From Macrotis lagotis (lineage: Eukaryota > Chordata > Mammalia > Peramelemorphia > Peramelidae): 64,000 nucleotides of DNA. The position numbers and the translations under genes are program-made. Positions 1 through 11,911 of the stretch are shown here, piece after piece. Location of the stretch: contig NC_133666.1 of assembly GCF_037893015.1 (NCBI RefSeq), positions 626,660,310-626,724,309 of the forward strand. Direction: 5' to 3'. Every line of letters begins with the position of its first letter. Position 1 is the first letter of the stretch. A model generated the notes under the pieces. The model worked only from the letters and a program-made list of their open reading frames with translations. It searched no databases and had not been told where the DNA came from.

Positions 1-965
1 TAGGCAATTCACATTACGCCTCCTTCCTAGGAAAGGAGAAAGGCAAACAGAACAATGCTTGCAATGCTTCCTCTGTGGGGAGGATTTGGGGAACAGAAAT
101 AATCATATGTCATCATTCACCTCCTTCCCAAGAGGAAGGAAGTGGCTCTTGCCCAGGGAGACAGCCCGGATTGGTCCCCACTATTCATCTCAGCTTCCCC
201 CCGCCACCTCCCAATAATGGTCTGATCATTGAGTCAGTGGGAGAGGCCTTGTCTGTAAGCAAAAGAAAGTAGAAAGATAGAAAAGGTGGGTTGTGGTTCC
301 CCACAGGTCTCATCACATCATCAGATCAAGGTCCTCTTGTGTTGGCAGGTAGGAGAGTAAACTCTCTTGCCAACACCTGGGCAGCATGTTGCCAAATCAT
401 ACCACTCAGGGACAGACTACTAGGGTCCACTGACATAGACAGGAATGAAGGAAAAGGAGGACAGTCACCTTTCCTATGGTGGGGGACACCTGCAACACTG
501 TGATCTCCTTGAACCCTCAGTCAATCTATTCTCATAGTAGGTTCTGGGACATAAGAGTTGATTAATCAAAACAGAAGTCTTCATCTTCCCATTGGGTCAG
601 TGAACTGATACCTAAAGGCTAAAGCCTCCCCATAGAGCAGATATATACAGCTGTTAGAGGGCCAGAGTCCTGCAGCTGATGTACCCCAACCACATCCTTA
701 AAGACCAGAGAGTGGGGGAATGAGGAAAGGATGGCTACCAAAATTTCAATTCTTCCACCAAAAGAAGACTCATTCTGTAAACAAATAATGCTCCTTCCAG
801 CTATATGAGTTATATCTGTCAGTGGTTACAGCTGAAATGATCAAAATCTTTCAGTCATTTAAACCCACAAACACTTTGCCCTTCCTGGTCAATTAAGGCA
901 CATGGGATAAAAACAGAGCTACTGAGGAAGGCTGGAAAAGGATAGGATAAATCTAGCCCAATTCT
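1..965. other. ZNF653 intron 2 (part), no other gene seen
   Basis: The sequence left of ZNF653 exon 2 runs to the window edge without a recognisable exon on either strand. The short open frames here show no family signature. The only interspersed repeat I recognise in the intron is the SINE at 966-1114. Confidence 0.6.
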
Positions 966-1114
966 GTTTTTCTTGTTTGTTTGTTTGTTTTTGCAAGACC
1001 ACAGGGTTAAATCACACAGCTAGGTAATTGTTAGTGTGTGAGGCTGTGTCTGAACTCAGGTCCTCCTAACTTCAGGGTTCCTGCTCTATCCACTGAGCCA
1101 CCTAAGCTGCCCCT
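966..1114 (-). repeat. Marsupial CORE-SINE (WSINE1/SINE1-MD-like), degraded
   Basis: Antisense copy: a T-rich tail, then the reverse of the CORE domain (CACACAGCTAGGTAATT), then the tRNA-like head ending TGAGCCACCTAAGCTGCCCC. Many substitutions and a short CORE deletion suggest an older copy. It lies in ZNF653 intron 2. Confidence 0.85.
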
Positions 1115-1277
1115 TCTAACCCAATTCTGAATGGGGCAACCATTGGAGTTCCTTGCTCCCTCGGTTCTTCTGGGTCTACCAAAAGATGTCTATCTGTGTG
1201 GCTAAAAGATCAGCGTCGCCGCTCCTCCATTCCCTGAATAAATCGCAAGCCTTAGTTAGGCCCCATTATCCACTTAC

Positions 1278-2505
1278 TCTTCTTCCGCTTTGGCTTTTTA
1301 GGGACTTGCTCCCAAGGCTTCCTGTAACAGAGAGAAGCAGCATCGAGTGAGAGAGCCAGGCTAGGGCTTTAGAAGGTCTTCTCATTCGAAGGGTATCTAG
1401 AGGAAGGGCCCATGGCGCAAGGATCTGGGGATATCATGAAGAGGCCCTCAAAATCAGAAAAAAGATAACCTAGAAGTAAGGAGGCAAGACTGTGAGGAAG
1501 GTGACGGGGTAGGAGTAGGGAAAAGTATGCACAATGGGAAAGGAGAGCTAGGGGAAGTTGGTTAAGAGTTTGCTTTTGATCCTGCTACTTCTTTGTGGCT
1601 ACCGTCCTATCTCCCCTTCCTTTGGCTGCAAAATATTTAAGCCACAGTAAGCAGGATGCTGTCTTGATGAGGAATACAAAGCACTGCCTTTCTTTTCATT
1701 TTCCTTGTGGGACCGGGCTCTCCCAGAATCACCAAGTCGAGCTGGATTCAGATGTGAGTTTCCCGACCTCGAGTTGTCTCTCTGTCCATTAGGAGATGCC
1801 ACCATCTCACTCACAGCACACACCCAACAGCCCCTTCCTAGCAGGTGCCTCCTCTGCCCCTCTTTCTCCGCTTGAATGACACTAAAAACTTTTTTCTGAC
1901 GCTCAGTTTCTGCAAAATGAGGACAACGGGGGGACAGAACCTCAGAGGTATATGCGGCGAGGAGGGCTCCCTGCCGTGAATAAGGGCAGACCAGCGAGAC
2001 AAACAGCCCCTGGCCCAGGTCCCGCCCGCCGGTTCTCTACTTACTGCTCGCTACTGTCCGCCACTACGTCCTGACACGAGCAGTGGCCGCTGCCATGGTC
2101 AGGGCGCCCGAGGAGCCCCCGCTGGGCAGCGGCCCCCGCCCCCGCCCCGCCCCGCCCCGCTGCCGGCCAGGCCGGCCGTCCCGCGGGGCCTCACCCGTGG
2201 CGGCCGCTGCGCTGCCCCCGCTCCAGGGAGATGAGGTAGGCGGCCAGCTTGGCGTCGCTCCAGCCGCTGCGGCGCCGCAGGTCCACCCAGGGCCCGTGCG
2301 CCTCGCCCAGGTACACGCGCCGCACGTCGTACTTCTTCCGGGACTCCAGCCGCCGCCGGGCCCGGTCCGACTCGGTGAGGCGCGGCCGGCCCCGGGCCTT
2401 GCGGGCCGCCGCGCCCTCCTCGGCCGCCGCCTCCCCGCCGCCCTCGGCCTCGGCCCCGGCCCCGGGCCCCGCCTCGGCCGCGGGCCCCGGCGCCCGCTCC
2501 GCCAT
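1278..2505 (-). CDS. ZNF653: ZNF653 (zinc finger protein 653), coding exons 1-2, partial
   Basis: ZNF653 is a nuclear C2H2 zinc-finger transcriptional repressor. Two coding exons are visible. Exon 1 (2195-2505) starts at the ATG at 2505 and encodes an acidic, Ala/Glu-rich leader, an AT-hook-like KARGRPRLTESDRARRR block and the conserved segment VYLGEAHGPWVDLRRRSGWS, ending at a GTGAGG donor. Exon 2 (1278-1321) encodes KPWEQVPKKPKRKK between a TTACAG acceptor and a GTAAGT donor. Exon 1 ends in phase 2 and exon 2 restores the frame, matching the human protein as I remember it. The zinc-finger exons lie beyond the left edge; intron 2 occupies at least 1-1277. The start sits in a CpG island, about 0.4 kb downstream of the ECSIT 3' end on the same strand. 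Very confident of identity. Confidence 0.93.
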
Positions 2506-3010
2506 CCCCCCCCCTCCCTGGTTACAGCCGCTCCCGTTGTTAGGAGCCCGGCCGGAAGTGGCGCCGATGCCGCGCGCCCGCCCGCCGGGAAAGAGTTAAC
2601 GCCGCGCTCGCGAAAAAGGGCCCCGGAGCGCGCAGCGCGCCTGCGCGAGCCCCGAGCGCGTCCTGCCCCCCCCCGCGGGGGGAGGGGCACGCCGTGGGGC
2701 CGCAGCCCCCGAGCCGGGACCCCGGGACCCCGGGACCCCCGGCAGCCGCGCCGAGGCCCGGCCCGGCGGCCCCTTCCCACGGGCCGCGTGTCTGAATCCC
2801 GACGGGGAGAAGGCTCCGGGGAGGAGAGGCCGGAATGCGGGCCCGGCGTGCGGGCATCGCCACTGAGGGCAGGGACGGGGCGCCCCGGAAAGAAGGGCAG
2901 GCAGAGTCCCCAGGAACCAGGCTTTATTGCTCCCCAGAAGGGCATCTGGGCACACCGCCCCGGGCGGCCCCCTCCGGGGCTCCCACCCCGCTCAGTCCGC
3001 GCGCCCTCCG
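2050..3010 (-). promoter_or_regulatory. CpG island: ZNF653 promoter and ECSIT 3' end
   Basis: A very GC- and CpG-rich tract covers ZNF653 exon 1, the sequence upstream of its ATG and the ECSIT 3' UTR. The ZNF653 start site should lie between about 2510 and 2700 on the minus strand. No TATA box is evident, as expected for a CpG-island promoter. Long GC-rich open frames across it on both strands are artefacts of composition. Confidence 0.75.
2923..2928 (-). terminator. ECSIT: ECSIT polyadenylation signal
   Basis: AATAAA on the minus strand, 91 bases past the ECSIT stop codon, gives a very short 3' UTR. Cleavage is expected near 2900-2912, which leaves about 0.4 kb to the ZNF653 ATG. Confidence 0.8.
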
Positions 3011-3018
3011 GGCGGGGC

Positions 3019-6000
3019 TCAGCTCCGACTCTGGTGTCGGGCCTGGCCGCGGGGCGCCCCCTCCTCTTCTTCCTGTGGGGGCGCCCGCTCCCCTCCCTCC
3101 TGACGCTCGGAGAGCTGCAGTTCGCCCCCGACTGCGCCCAGGCGGAAGACCACCGGGATCCGTGCCAGTGCCGGGTTGGTGATCTGCAGGCCCTGGATCC
3201 ACTTGGCAAGCGTGGCCTGATCGTGGGCTCCAGCCGTGCACATGGCGAACACCGGGCCTTCCTCCACTAGAGGAGCAGAGGGGTGCTCTGGGCGGCAGGA
3301 CCCAGGCCCGCCGCCCATGATGCCACTCCTGCCCCTGCCCCCCACAGGGTCCTCACCTCCTCAACTGCCCCCTCCCTGCTGCCGGTTGACAACTAATTGT
3401 AGATCCCACCTGGCAAGCCCGGGCAGAAGCTCAGAAACCTGGGTCTCCACCCACCCCCTCAGCCTCCACACCCCATCCCTGGAGACCCCCAGCACCACCA
3501 CCCCAGCGCCCACCTCCCCTGAAAAGACTAGCTCTCCAGGTTTGAGGTCAGCTCTGTTCCTTGTGCCTACAGTAGTACCGGAAAGGGAAAGACAACGCCA
3601 AGGGGCTTTCAAAGGAAGGTGAGGGTGGGAGCTATACCAGTTCCTAGAAAACCACACTGGGCTATGTGAAAAACCCCAATACCTTCATCCACATCAAACT
3701 CATAGTCATCCCAGGGTCCTCGATCCAAATCCACATCCAGCTGCATGGGATAAAAGAAATTCCTCTCTGGCCCGATCTTGTCTTCCTGTTGGAGACCATG
3801 TGCATGGGGTTCATGTTAAAGCCAAACTCTCTGTGGCATCACCCACTCCAACCAGGTTTGAAGCTTAGCTGTTGGAACCCCCCACCAGACTGAGGCTTGG
3901 TACCCTTAGCCAGACCACTCTTCCACTCAACACCTGACCCCAGAGCGCCCACCACCCCTTCCCATGTTCTTCCTCTCACTCTCTCTTCAGGAGGCAGCAG
4001 ATCAGCCCGAAGCACATGATAGTAGAGACACGTATCTCGAAGCCACAGTGGAAAGGGACCCTCGACAAAGACAGGTCTAGCAGGGTCGTGCTGAGCCAAG
4101 GCAGCCTGCTGGTCAGGGCTCTGGATCCCTGGTTTGCAAAGGAGCACACAAACACATCAATTCCAAGGCTGTCCCTCACAAGTGATATCCACCCGACTCA
4201 TCCAGGGCCTCTTTCAGGGGCACAGATGTAAAATGAGGAATTACAAGTTACTGCTGAAATCCTTTCCAGCTCTGCCTCTATAAGATTTAGCAACATAATT
4301 ATGAAGCATGAGGTTTAGTCTGACACCTTATGCAAAGATCCACAGAGTCCCTGAAGCTAACTAATTTGAGCCCCATTTGCTTATCTCTTTCTTGTTTTTC
4401 TCTCCAAAATCCATCTTAGTTTGCATCTTCAGGAACAAGGAGGATGAAAAAATGGACACTGTCTTCTCAGGGTTCTGAGGATTTCCTGGGTTTTATGAAA
4501 AACTCAACAGTGTCTTTCCATATATTTTCCTTTTGTCTAACCCCACTCTATCTGTGGCCTTAGGAGACTGGCAATATGCTTTATACCCAATGGACAAGAC
4601 TTACCCACAATGTGAGGCTGTGATGGATTATCTCCAAGGTCTTCTGACCCAGGCATCTAGAGATGGAATATCAAAGGGTACAAGGTACCCATCCCACCCA
4701 TGCTTACCACCAAACCCCCACCCCAAGGGGCAAAGACTTAAGAGGAAATATACAAGGACAATGGGATCAGCAGAGGAAAAAATCCTGGCACTCTGCCTCC
4801 AGCCTCAGAGACAAAGACCATAAAGGCAGAAAAAGGAATTAGGACCTACAAAGGTAAAATCGAGTGGTCCAAAGCATTACCTGATAGATAGTGACTCTGG
4901 CACTCAAGTCAGCTGCAATACGCTCCAGGCCATGCCGGGCCAGGTCAACAGGGTCCTTGGGCAGTGGTCTTGGCACCGGGAAGGGATTGATGTTCTTGAA
5001 TCGGGGGAACCAGTACATCAAACGCAAATATTTAAGCATGGGATGACTCTTGCGTCCAAAAATTTGTATCAGCAGAAACTCGGTTTCCTTGTTTGGCATG
5101 ACCCCTGTGCTGGGCCAGAAGGAAAAGAAGCAGAAGAGAACAGAAACAAGCAAGCCAGACAGAGAAGCAGATATGGGTCAGAGGTCAACTGCCCAGCTTA
5201 GGGTAGTACCCTTTAAGTTAAGCAGGGAGTCACCCTAAACAAGCATCCTTCTATAAATGAGTTCAACTTTTTTTGGGAGTCTGGTCTATGGTCCCCTTCT
5301 CAAGATGTTTTTAAAATTAATAAAACAAAAGACCTAAGATTACAAAGAAAACCAATTATGTTGAAAAAGGGTATCAAAAGTATTTAAAAATCAAGTTCAT
5401 ATCAGCTAACTTTAAAACCCAAGTTTTCTTCTCTCCTTGCCATATAATTATCTAGTCTTCCCCTGAAGATCTGCCATGACAGGAAACTTCCTATCTTCTA
5501 TGAGTTCATCCCATATCTGGATAGCTCTAATTGCTAATGTCATATTTCTAACCTAAAGTCTAAGTTTGACTCTGCTGTCTCCCCCACCAAAGCTCCCAGT
5601 CCTTGTCCTGGAAGAGGATCTTGGGCTGTTAGGCCCCTTCCCAACTTGCTCCTACCCCTCTGACCACACACAGTATGGGTTCAGAGCCCTCTTCCACATG
5701 ATAGCCCTTTAAATCCTTGTTAACAGAGTATCAATCTCCCCACCCCTGCAACTACCTCAAAAAACCCTTTTTTTCAGTCTTCTCATCATCCTCAATTCAC
5801 TCAACCCCATCTAGTCCCATTCCACACTGGCTAAGAACAGTGCTCTTTCTCCAGGGCCCTTCTGGGGCCAATTCCTCCCTCTTACCATAGTTCTCCATCT
5901 GATCTAACACCTTCACCCCACACTCCTGCTGACGGGGGTAATGGTTGAAGATTTGCTGTAGCATATTTCGAGGCACAAAAACCTCTTTGGGGAAGATGTC

Positions 6001-7379
6001 CAGCAGGAGGTTATAGACAGCTAGGTCACGTTCCACCCCATACTCTGGCATCTTTCGCAGAGCCAAGTAGATGAAATCAACATGGCCCCGCTTTCGCACA
6101 TCCCGCTGGACAAAGGCCTTGACAGCCCTTGAGAAGCCCGTCTTATCTTGCTGTCCACCAGATGCTTGCTCAAAGAAGTCCTCGTATGGCTCCAGGACCT
6201 TTGTGGATACTGCAGGGGGCCTCATCATAGGGGTGCGGTCAGAATCTGAGGTTAGTCTTGCTTCACTGTTGTGGAAGCCCCTCAAGAATTGGGAGAGACC
6301 CTATAGATCAACAAGAAGAATCATATCTGGGATGTGACACCCTTGCCCCACAGGAGACCTGCCTGGCCTACCTCCATAGGGTGGGATTGCTTAGGGGGGA
6401 CTTTGATTTTTTTCCCTAAAGGAGAGGCAGTAAAGTACAGTGCAAGAATAACTGGGCCTTGAAGTTAAGGCATTAGATTTGAATTCTTAGCTCAACCTCT
6501 CTGGGCCTTACTTCCTCATTTAGAATCTTGGCCCTGGGGCTTATTATCTACAAAACAGCTTGACTAGTTGTAGAAAAACCCAGGTCTTCTCTTTCTCCTT
6601 CCCACTTTGGAATTCTGAGGCTCTAAAATCTTTCAATAGTATTGTCAAGGGAACTCACATCTTTCCATTAACCTAGGTTCCCAATTGGAGGGTCATTCTT
6701 GTTTCTGTTCTTCTCATCCAACATATTGAAACCGTGGCCAAATCTAGCCAGAGATTCCCAGTATAACTATTTAGTCTTCCTTCTTCCCCACCATAATCAA
6801 CATCCATTATTAGGGAAGGAATTTTTGTCTTCAACATAAAGTTTTTCTGTTTGTTGGGGACATTTTTGTTCCTTTTCACTGATTATTTCAGATTGCTATT
6901 CCTAATTGTCTCAGGCTTTCTGAGTACACATGGCCTGAGATATTTCCAAATATTAAACAGAATTTACTGAAGGAAATGCTAGCTAGGCATAGTACAAAAA
7001 TCGAATGACCCACATGAAGAAAAATACTGAATTTTAGAGGGAACTGAAAAGGGCAAGTGAATGAGGCAGTCAGATTGAACCTGGTGCCCCCTACTATACC
7101 CCAACCTATTAGGCCAGAAGAGAAAGCAAAAGGATTTCAAACTGGAAAGGATGATCATTTTGTCAATTATAAAATGATGGTGTGAAGCTAAATGACCTCC
7201 AAGAAAAGGCTTGTGAAAAGTTAGACATGAAGGTGATTCCTCTTCTTCTTTATCCCCATTACCTGTAAAAGACAGATTCCTTCAGGCTGCCAAGGGTTGT
7301 GCCCTGAAGCAACTCTGGAAAGAACATGGCGACCCATAGAGTGATCACAGGCTACTATAGCCCTCCGAATGCAGTTCAT
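3019..7379 (-). CDS. ECSIT: ECSIT signalling integrator, complete CDS (7 coding exons, 435 aa)
   Basis: ECSIT is a TRAF6-linked adaptor in Toll and BMP signalling and, in mitochondria, an NDUFAF1-associated complex I assembly factor. Coding exons in transcript order: 7379-7263, 6300-5886, 5104-4881, 4656-4605, 4128-3980, 3785-3683, 3266-3019; all have GT/AG borders. Phases close to 436 codons including TGA; I recall 431 aa for human. Conserved runs include [68 protein letters not shown] and EGPVFAMC. The ATG follows the exon-2 acceptor by one base and begins a 39-residue leader ([20 protein letters not shown] onward) with several Arg, plausible as a mitochondrial presequence but poorly conserved; Met15 is an alternative start. 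The 52-nt fifth coding exon (QPHIVG at its end) is the least conserved. The 5' UTR exon lies upstream in the CpG island but I could not place its donor. Confidence 0.95.
6600..6900 (+). repeat. Degraded L2-like LINE fragment in ECSIT intron
   Basis: The wording of this intronic stretch parallels the clearer L2-like block at 7580-8120 (start: caa, variable bases, caatcattctc, then cccaattgga or cccaattta). Diverged; family assignment is by eye only. Confidence 0.4.
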
Positions 7380-7485
7380 CCTGTTGCTGGCCCTGGTCAG
7401 GAACCAATGGCAACCAGATGCCTACCTAGCCAAAGGAAAGGATATATGGTTAGCTGTCCCAGAGGAAGGCCTTATAAACTGACCT

Positions 7486-7503
7486 GTGCATGCATGCATG
7501 CAT

Positions 7504-7542
<39 letters not shown>

Positions 7543-7556
7543 CATACACACACCCC
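7486..7556. repeat. Compound microsatellite (GCAT)n(ACAT)n(CA)n
   Basis: Runs of GCAT, then ACAT, then CA units lie in ECSIT intron 1, about 105 bases upstream of the exon-2 acceptor on the minus strand (TG-rich in the transcript). Likely length-polymorphic. Confidence 0.9.
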
Positions 7557-7579
7557 CCAGAATTAATCTTTCTCCCTCA

Positions 7580-8430
7580 AATCTTTCCCTCTTCCATACT
7601 TTGATACTATAAGATTGTCAAGGATACAATCATTCTCTCAGTAAACTAGGCTCCCAATTTAAGTGCACTCCTTGATTCCACCCCTACCCAGCATATCCAA
7701 TATACCACTAAATCTTGTCATTTATATACTTCATAGTATCTCTCTGCTATATTAGATCCCTCTCTCCAATCACACAGTATTACATTAGTTCAGGTTCTAT
7801 GGTCTTAAGTCTGGACCATTACATTTTTATAACCGGTGTTCCTAATTCAAGTCTTTCTCAAGCCTAATTCATCCTCCATTCATTCCACAGTTGAAGTGAT
7901 CTTCCTAAAGAGTGGGTCTGACCAGGTCACACCCCACTCCAAGCTCATTAGATTTCAATGGTTTCCTATTATCTCCAGAATCAAATATTCAAAACTCTTC
8001 ATAGGCTGGATTCTTTGCAGCCTTTTTTCACACTTTACTTCCTTTCTGACCCAGCTACCCTAGACACATTGCGATTTTTCAAGCAGGGCATTCTGGTTGC
8101 TTCCCAAGCCTGGTTCAGCCTTCTAATTTCTCTTCAGGATTTTATTTGAGTTTTACAATTCTCCCCGCCTAATCTTACTTCCCTCCCCCACTCCCCACAG
8201 AAGCAATTTGCCAATCTTTACATTGCTTCCATAGTATACAAGGCAGCCTTCTAATTTCCCTGGCTTTAAGATTCAGCTCCAAGTGGTCTAATACAGAAAG
8301 TCTTTCCCCTTCTTTCCTCCCTCAGAACCTACTGTCTTCCCCTCTGAGATTACTTTACAATTACTCTGTATGGATCTTGTAGGTATCTAATTAACTGACA
8401 AGTCGACCCCCCCCCCCCATCAGAATATGT
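7580..8430 (+). repeat. L2-family LINE fragment
   Basis: Plus-strand text typical of the L2 3' region: AAGAGTGGGTCTGACCAGGT, then a run resembling GGTTTCCTATTATCTCCAGA. Part of a different, T-rich LINE tail appears near 8135-8230 (GAGTTTTACAATTCTCCCCG), related to the piece at 35745-35805. It ends at a C-homopolymer near 8408. Confidence 0.6.
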
Positions 8431-8438
8431 GCTCCAAT

Positions 8439-8601
8439 GGGGCAGTTAGGTGGCTAAGCGAATAGTGCGCCGGCCCTGGAGTCAGGAGGGCCTGAGTTCA
8501 AATCCAACCTCAGACACTTAATGATTACCTAGCTGTGTGGTCTTGGTAAAGCCACTTAACCCCACTGCCTTGCTAAAACTAAAAAAAACTAAAAAAAAAA
8601 G
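8439..8601 (+). repeat. Marsupial CORE-SINE, full length
   Basis: Plus-oriented copy from GGGGCAGTTAGGTGGC through the B-box-like GAGTTCAAATC, the CORE motif and an A-rich tail. It lies in ECSIT intron 1. Confidence 0.9.
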
Positions 8602-8909
8602 AATTACTTATTAAATGACCTTGGACAAGTCACCATTACCATGCCAAAACAAAACAGAACACCTGCTCCGGGGCAGCAGGAGTGGGTCTGGCTCTTCTTT
8701 GCCTCCCCATGCACGTGTCCTGTATACAACCCGGGAGTTTCCACAACCCCAGCCCCGGAGGCAATCCTGGCCCAGCACACTGGCAGCGCCGGGCACGTGG
8801 GGGCTCAGCGGGCCAGGCTGGGTCTGCCCTCCTCGGGGGCCGGGTTTGGGGGCGGGGCTACGGGGATGTGAGGTCACACCCACACCCCCACATAGACAGA
8901 AAACACAGT

Positions 8910-8959
8910 AGACACACACACACACACACACACAAAAACACACAAAGACACACACACAG
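8910..8959. repeat. (CA)n microsatellite
   Basis: An interrupted CA repeat at the left margin of the ECSIT CpG island, close to the likely promoter. Confidence 0.9.
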
Positions 8960-9620
8960 TGGGCGGGGCTCGGACCGCCCCGCCCACACGCGATTCAAGG
9001 GGAAAAGGTCACCACGTCCGCAGACCTGCGGCCGAGCGCGCTCGGAGGCCGGGCACGGACCCGGGGGCCGGAGTCTAGGCCGGGTCTCGAGAGGTGCGAC
9101 GCCGACTCCCCCCGGGCAGCGATTCTCAGCTGTCTCCGGCCCTATTTGTCGGGATGGCTGGGCGCAACCATGTTGGCCACTGAAAGCTTCCGGGTCACAG
9201 GGCGTCATCGGGCCGCGATGGGGCCGCTCAGAGGAAAATCCGTCGAGACCGGGAACCAATGGGAAGGCGCTATGTAGGTAGCCCCGCCCCCTGCCCGCCC
9301 CCGCAGGGCTAAACTGTAGAGAGCGCCTCCCGGAGCGGAGCGGGCTGTAGTGGGAGGGGCGCCCTCCCGGGTCCTCGCCCCTCCCCCCGACTCGAAATGG
9401 GTAGAAATGGGTAGAAATGTGTTCAGCATCGCCCGGGGAGGGGAGGGGGAGGCGAAGCCGGAGCGGGCCCGACCCGGCCCCCAGCCCCAGCCCTGCTCCG
9501 ATGGCCGGGGCAGCCGGCGGGGCACCCCGGGTCTCGGGTCTCAGCATTTCCCTGGCGCTGGCCGAGCGCCCCCTCCGCCCGTTGTACAGTGCGGGAAACT
9601 GAGGCCACGAGTTCTCGGCA
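8940..9620 (-). promoter_or_regulatory. ECSIT: CpG island, ECSIT promoter and 5' UTR exon region
   Basis: The CpG-rich block lies about 1.6-2.2 kb upstream of the ECSIT ATG exon. It contains a CCAAT box (near 9256), an ETS/GABP-type CTTCCGGG (near 9190) beside a CRE-like CGTCATCG, and several GC boxes. This suits a housekeeping and mitochondrial gene. No single donor stood out for the untranslated exon. Long open frames here are compositional. Confidence 0.65.
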
Positions 9621-9866
9621 TGAACTTTGTACCATTTAGAAGCCCGAGTCACCTTAGACTCCTCTCCCATGTGTCCTCTTTTTTTTTTATTTTGAGACGG
9701 GTTGATAGGTGATTGCAAAAAGTTTCTACCTAAGCCATTTTGTTCATCCAAACAGCTTTATGAGAGAGGACCACAGGCGTTATCACCATTTTTCATGGAT
9801 CCCTTCCACAAATTTTATATATGCACCATCCCCTCCTCTACCCTGGATGATTACAGCAGCTTTTCT

Positions 9867-9988
9867 CTTTTTAATTTTATTTTATTTAAAGCAATGGGGT
9901 TAAGTGACTTGCTAGGCAATTATTAAATGTCTGAGGTCGATTTGGACTCAGGATCTCCTGACTCCAAGTGACCACTTAGCTGTCTCCT
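9867..9988 (-). repeat. Marsupial CORE-SINE, truncated
   Basis: Antisense copy with a deletion in the CORE region and a degraded head; it lies immediately beyond the ECSIT CpG island. Confidence 0.8.
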
Positions 9989-10639
9989 ACAATAACTTTT
10001 CATTTTTATTTCTCTACCTCCAGCCTTCAATCCATTCTCTACAGATCCAGGTTTTGATTGTGTCACACAGACACAGACACTAGCACACATCTTTCGATGA
10101 ACTCTAGAGGTTTTCTATGATCTGGGGAATCAGATAGAAACTCATTTTGGACATTTCAGTCTCAAAACCTGAGAGTTGGAAGAGATGTCAATGGCCATCT
10201 AATACAAATTATAGAGAAAAATTATCCTCACATACCTTGTGAGTAGTCATCCAGTCTCTACTTGAAGACTGGCAAGGGAGGAGAAAAACACCACCTTCTG
10301 TAGTGCCCATTACTCTTTTATATAATTTTAATCATTAGGAACTATATCCTGACATCTAATTTAAATTATCTTCCTTATAACTTACTTCTGGTTCTATCCT
10401 CTAGGGACAAACAAAACAAACCCAATCCCTCCTCCATATCAATCCTTTAAATACTACTTGAACACAGAGTAAGAATCAAAGGTAACTAAGAGGATGGTAG
10501 AAACTTCAACAGTCATAGGGGAATTAGGAATGGGGAGGGTTTAGGCAAAACGATGAATTCAGTTTGGGACATTTTAAACACCCCCCCCAAATAATGAATT
10601 AATCACTGAAGAGAGTATACTAGGTGCAAAGGAATTTTC

Positions 10640-11220
10640 CTAAACCATGGGACCTTGGCCGTTCAATGAAGGCAAATCATAGGAAACATATAATCTTGCC
10701 TGAAATGATGAAACAAGTTGTGGTGTTGGAATGGAGTGGAATATTATTGCTCTACAAGAAACAATGAGCAGGCAGATTTCAGAAAAACCTGGAATTACTG
10801 ATATTGAGTGAAGTGAGCAGAACCAGGAGAACATTATATCCCTAAAAGCTACATCATGGGATCAACTATGATACATTTAGTTCTCAGCAATATATCGATC
10901 AAAGGCAATTCTAAAAAACTTTAGATGGAAAATACCATCCATATCCAGAGAAAGAACTGAATGCAGATCAAAGCATTCCATCTTCACCTTTTTGCCTTTG
11001 TTTTTTTGTTTTTCCCTTCTTGTAGTTTTTCACTTTTTGCAAAATATGTATAACACAATTGTACATATATCACCTACATCAGATTATTTACTATCCTTAG
11101 GTGGGAGGAGGGAAGGTTGAGAAGGAGAAAACTTTAACAAAATGAATATTGAAAATTATCTCTATGTATAATTGAGAAAACTAATGAATTAATTAAAATA
11201 TAATTGAAGATACTGGCTAA
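10640..11220 (+). repeat. L1 LINE 3' end, old subfamily
   Basis: Plus-oriented L1 3' region: GTGAAGTGAGCAGAACCAGG, then a variant of the 3' UTR phrase ending in AATACCATCC and ATATCCAGAGAAAGAACT, and a TTTTTGC-rich untranslated stretch. Coding capacity is lost. Confidence 0.75.
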
Positions 11221-11570
11221 TAATAAATGTGAAGTATACTGGTGGGGGCTCAGGATTAACTGTGTTAGAAATCCTAAGATTTTTAATTTCCCCAGAACCT
11301 TTAAAGAAATAATAGCAGCCAAAGGAGGGACCTGACTTGTCAATTCAACTGGGAGTTAGAGAAGTAATCCCAGAGGAAATGTTACATTCCAGAAATCACT
11401 AATAGAGGCTCAGCCATCATATCTGACAGTTCTCTCATGACCCAAGCATGTAGTCCATCTGGTAGCTTGAATAGACCAAAGGGAATTTGGGACTCTCTTA
11501 TTACCTCCTTGCTTATTTGGAGGTATTAGCTATATGTGTTCTACTCTATGTAGTTCAAAGGTTATTCTTG

Positions 11571-11877
11571 GGACAATTTTGAGCTATCTGCAATGGAGAA
11601 TACCATATGTATCCAGAAAAAGAATTATGGACTTTGAACAAAGACCAAAGACTATTACCATCAAATTAAAAAACAAATATATTATAATGTAATTTTACTA
11701 TTTCATACTTTATATTTCTTCCTTAAGAATATGATTTCTTTGTCATCACATTCAACTGAGACCAATGTATAACATGGAACTAATGTAAACACTAATCAAA
11801 TGCCTTCTGTGGGGGTGGGGAAGAGAAGCAAGAATGGGAGAAAAATTGTAAAACTCAAAATAAAATCTTTCTTCAAA
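11571..11877 (+). repeat. L1 LINE 3' UTR insertion with target-site duplication
   Basis: A 5'-truncated L1 3' UTR (CAATGGAGAATACCAT to the A-rich end) is flanked by direct repeats AAAGGTTATTCTTG at about 11557-11570 and 11878-11891. Retention of the 14-base duplication indicates a fairly young insertion. Confidence 0.85.
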
Positions 11878-11911
11878 AAAGGTTATTCTTGACAGAAAAT
11901 AGACACAATTA

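Noticed and set aside
2064-3270. Open frames of 381 and 395 codons on opposite strands
   Set aside because: They span a CpG island, overlap the genuine ZNF653 exon 1 and the ECSIT last exon in wrong frames, and encode only Pro/Arg/Gly/Ala-rich text with no domain.
8858-9751. 297-codon minus-strand frame across the ECSIT CpG island
   Set aside because: It reads through a CA microsatellite and GC-rich promoter DNA; composition explains its length.
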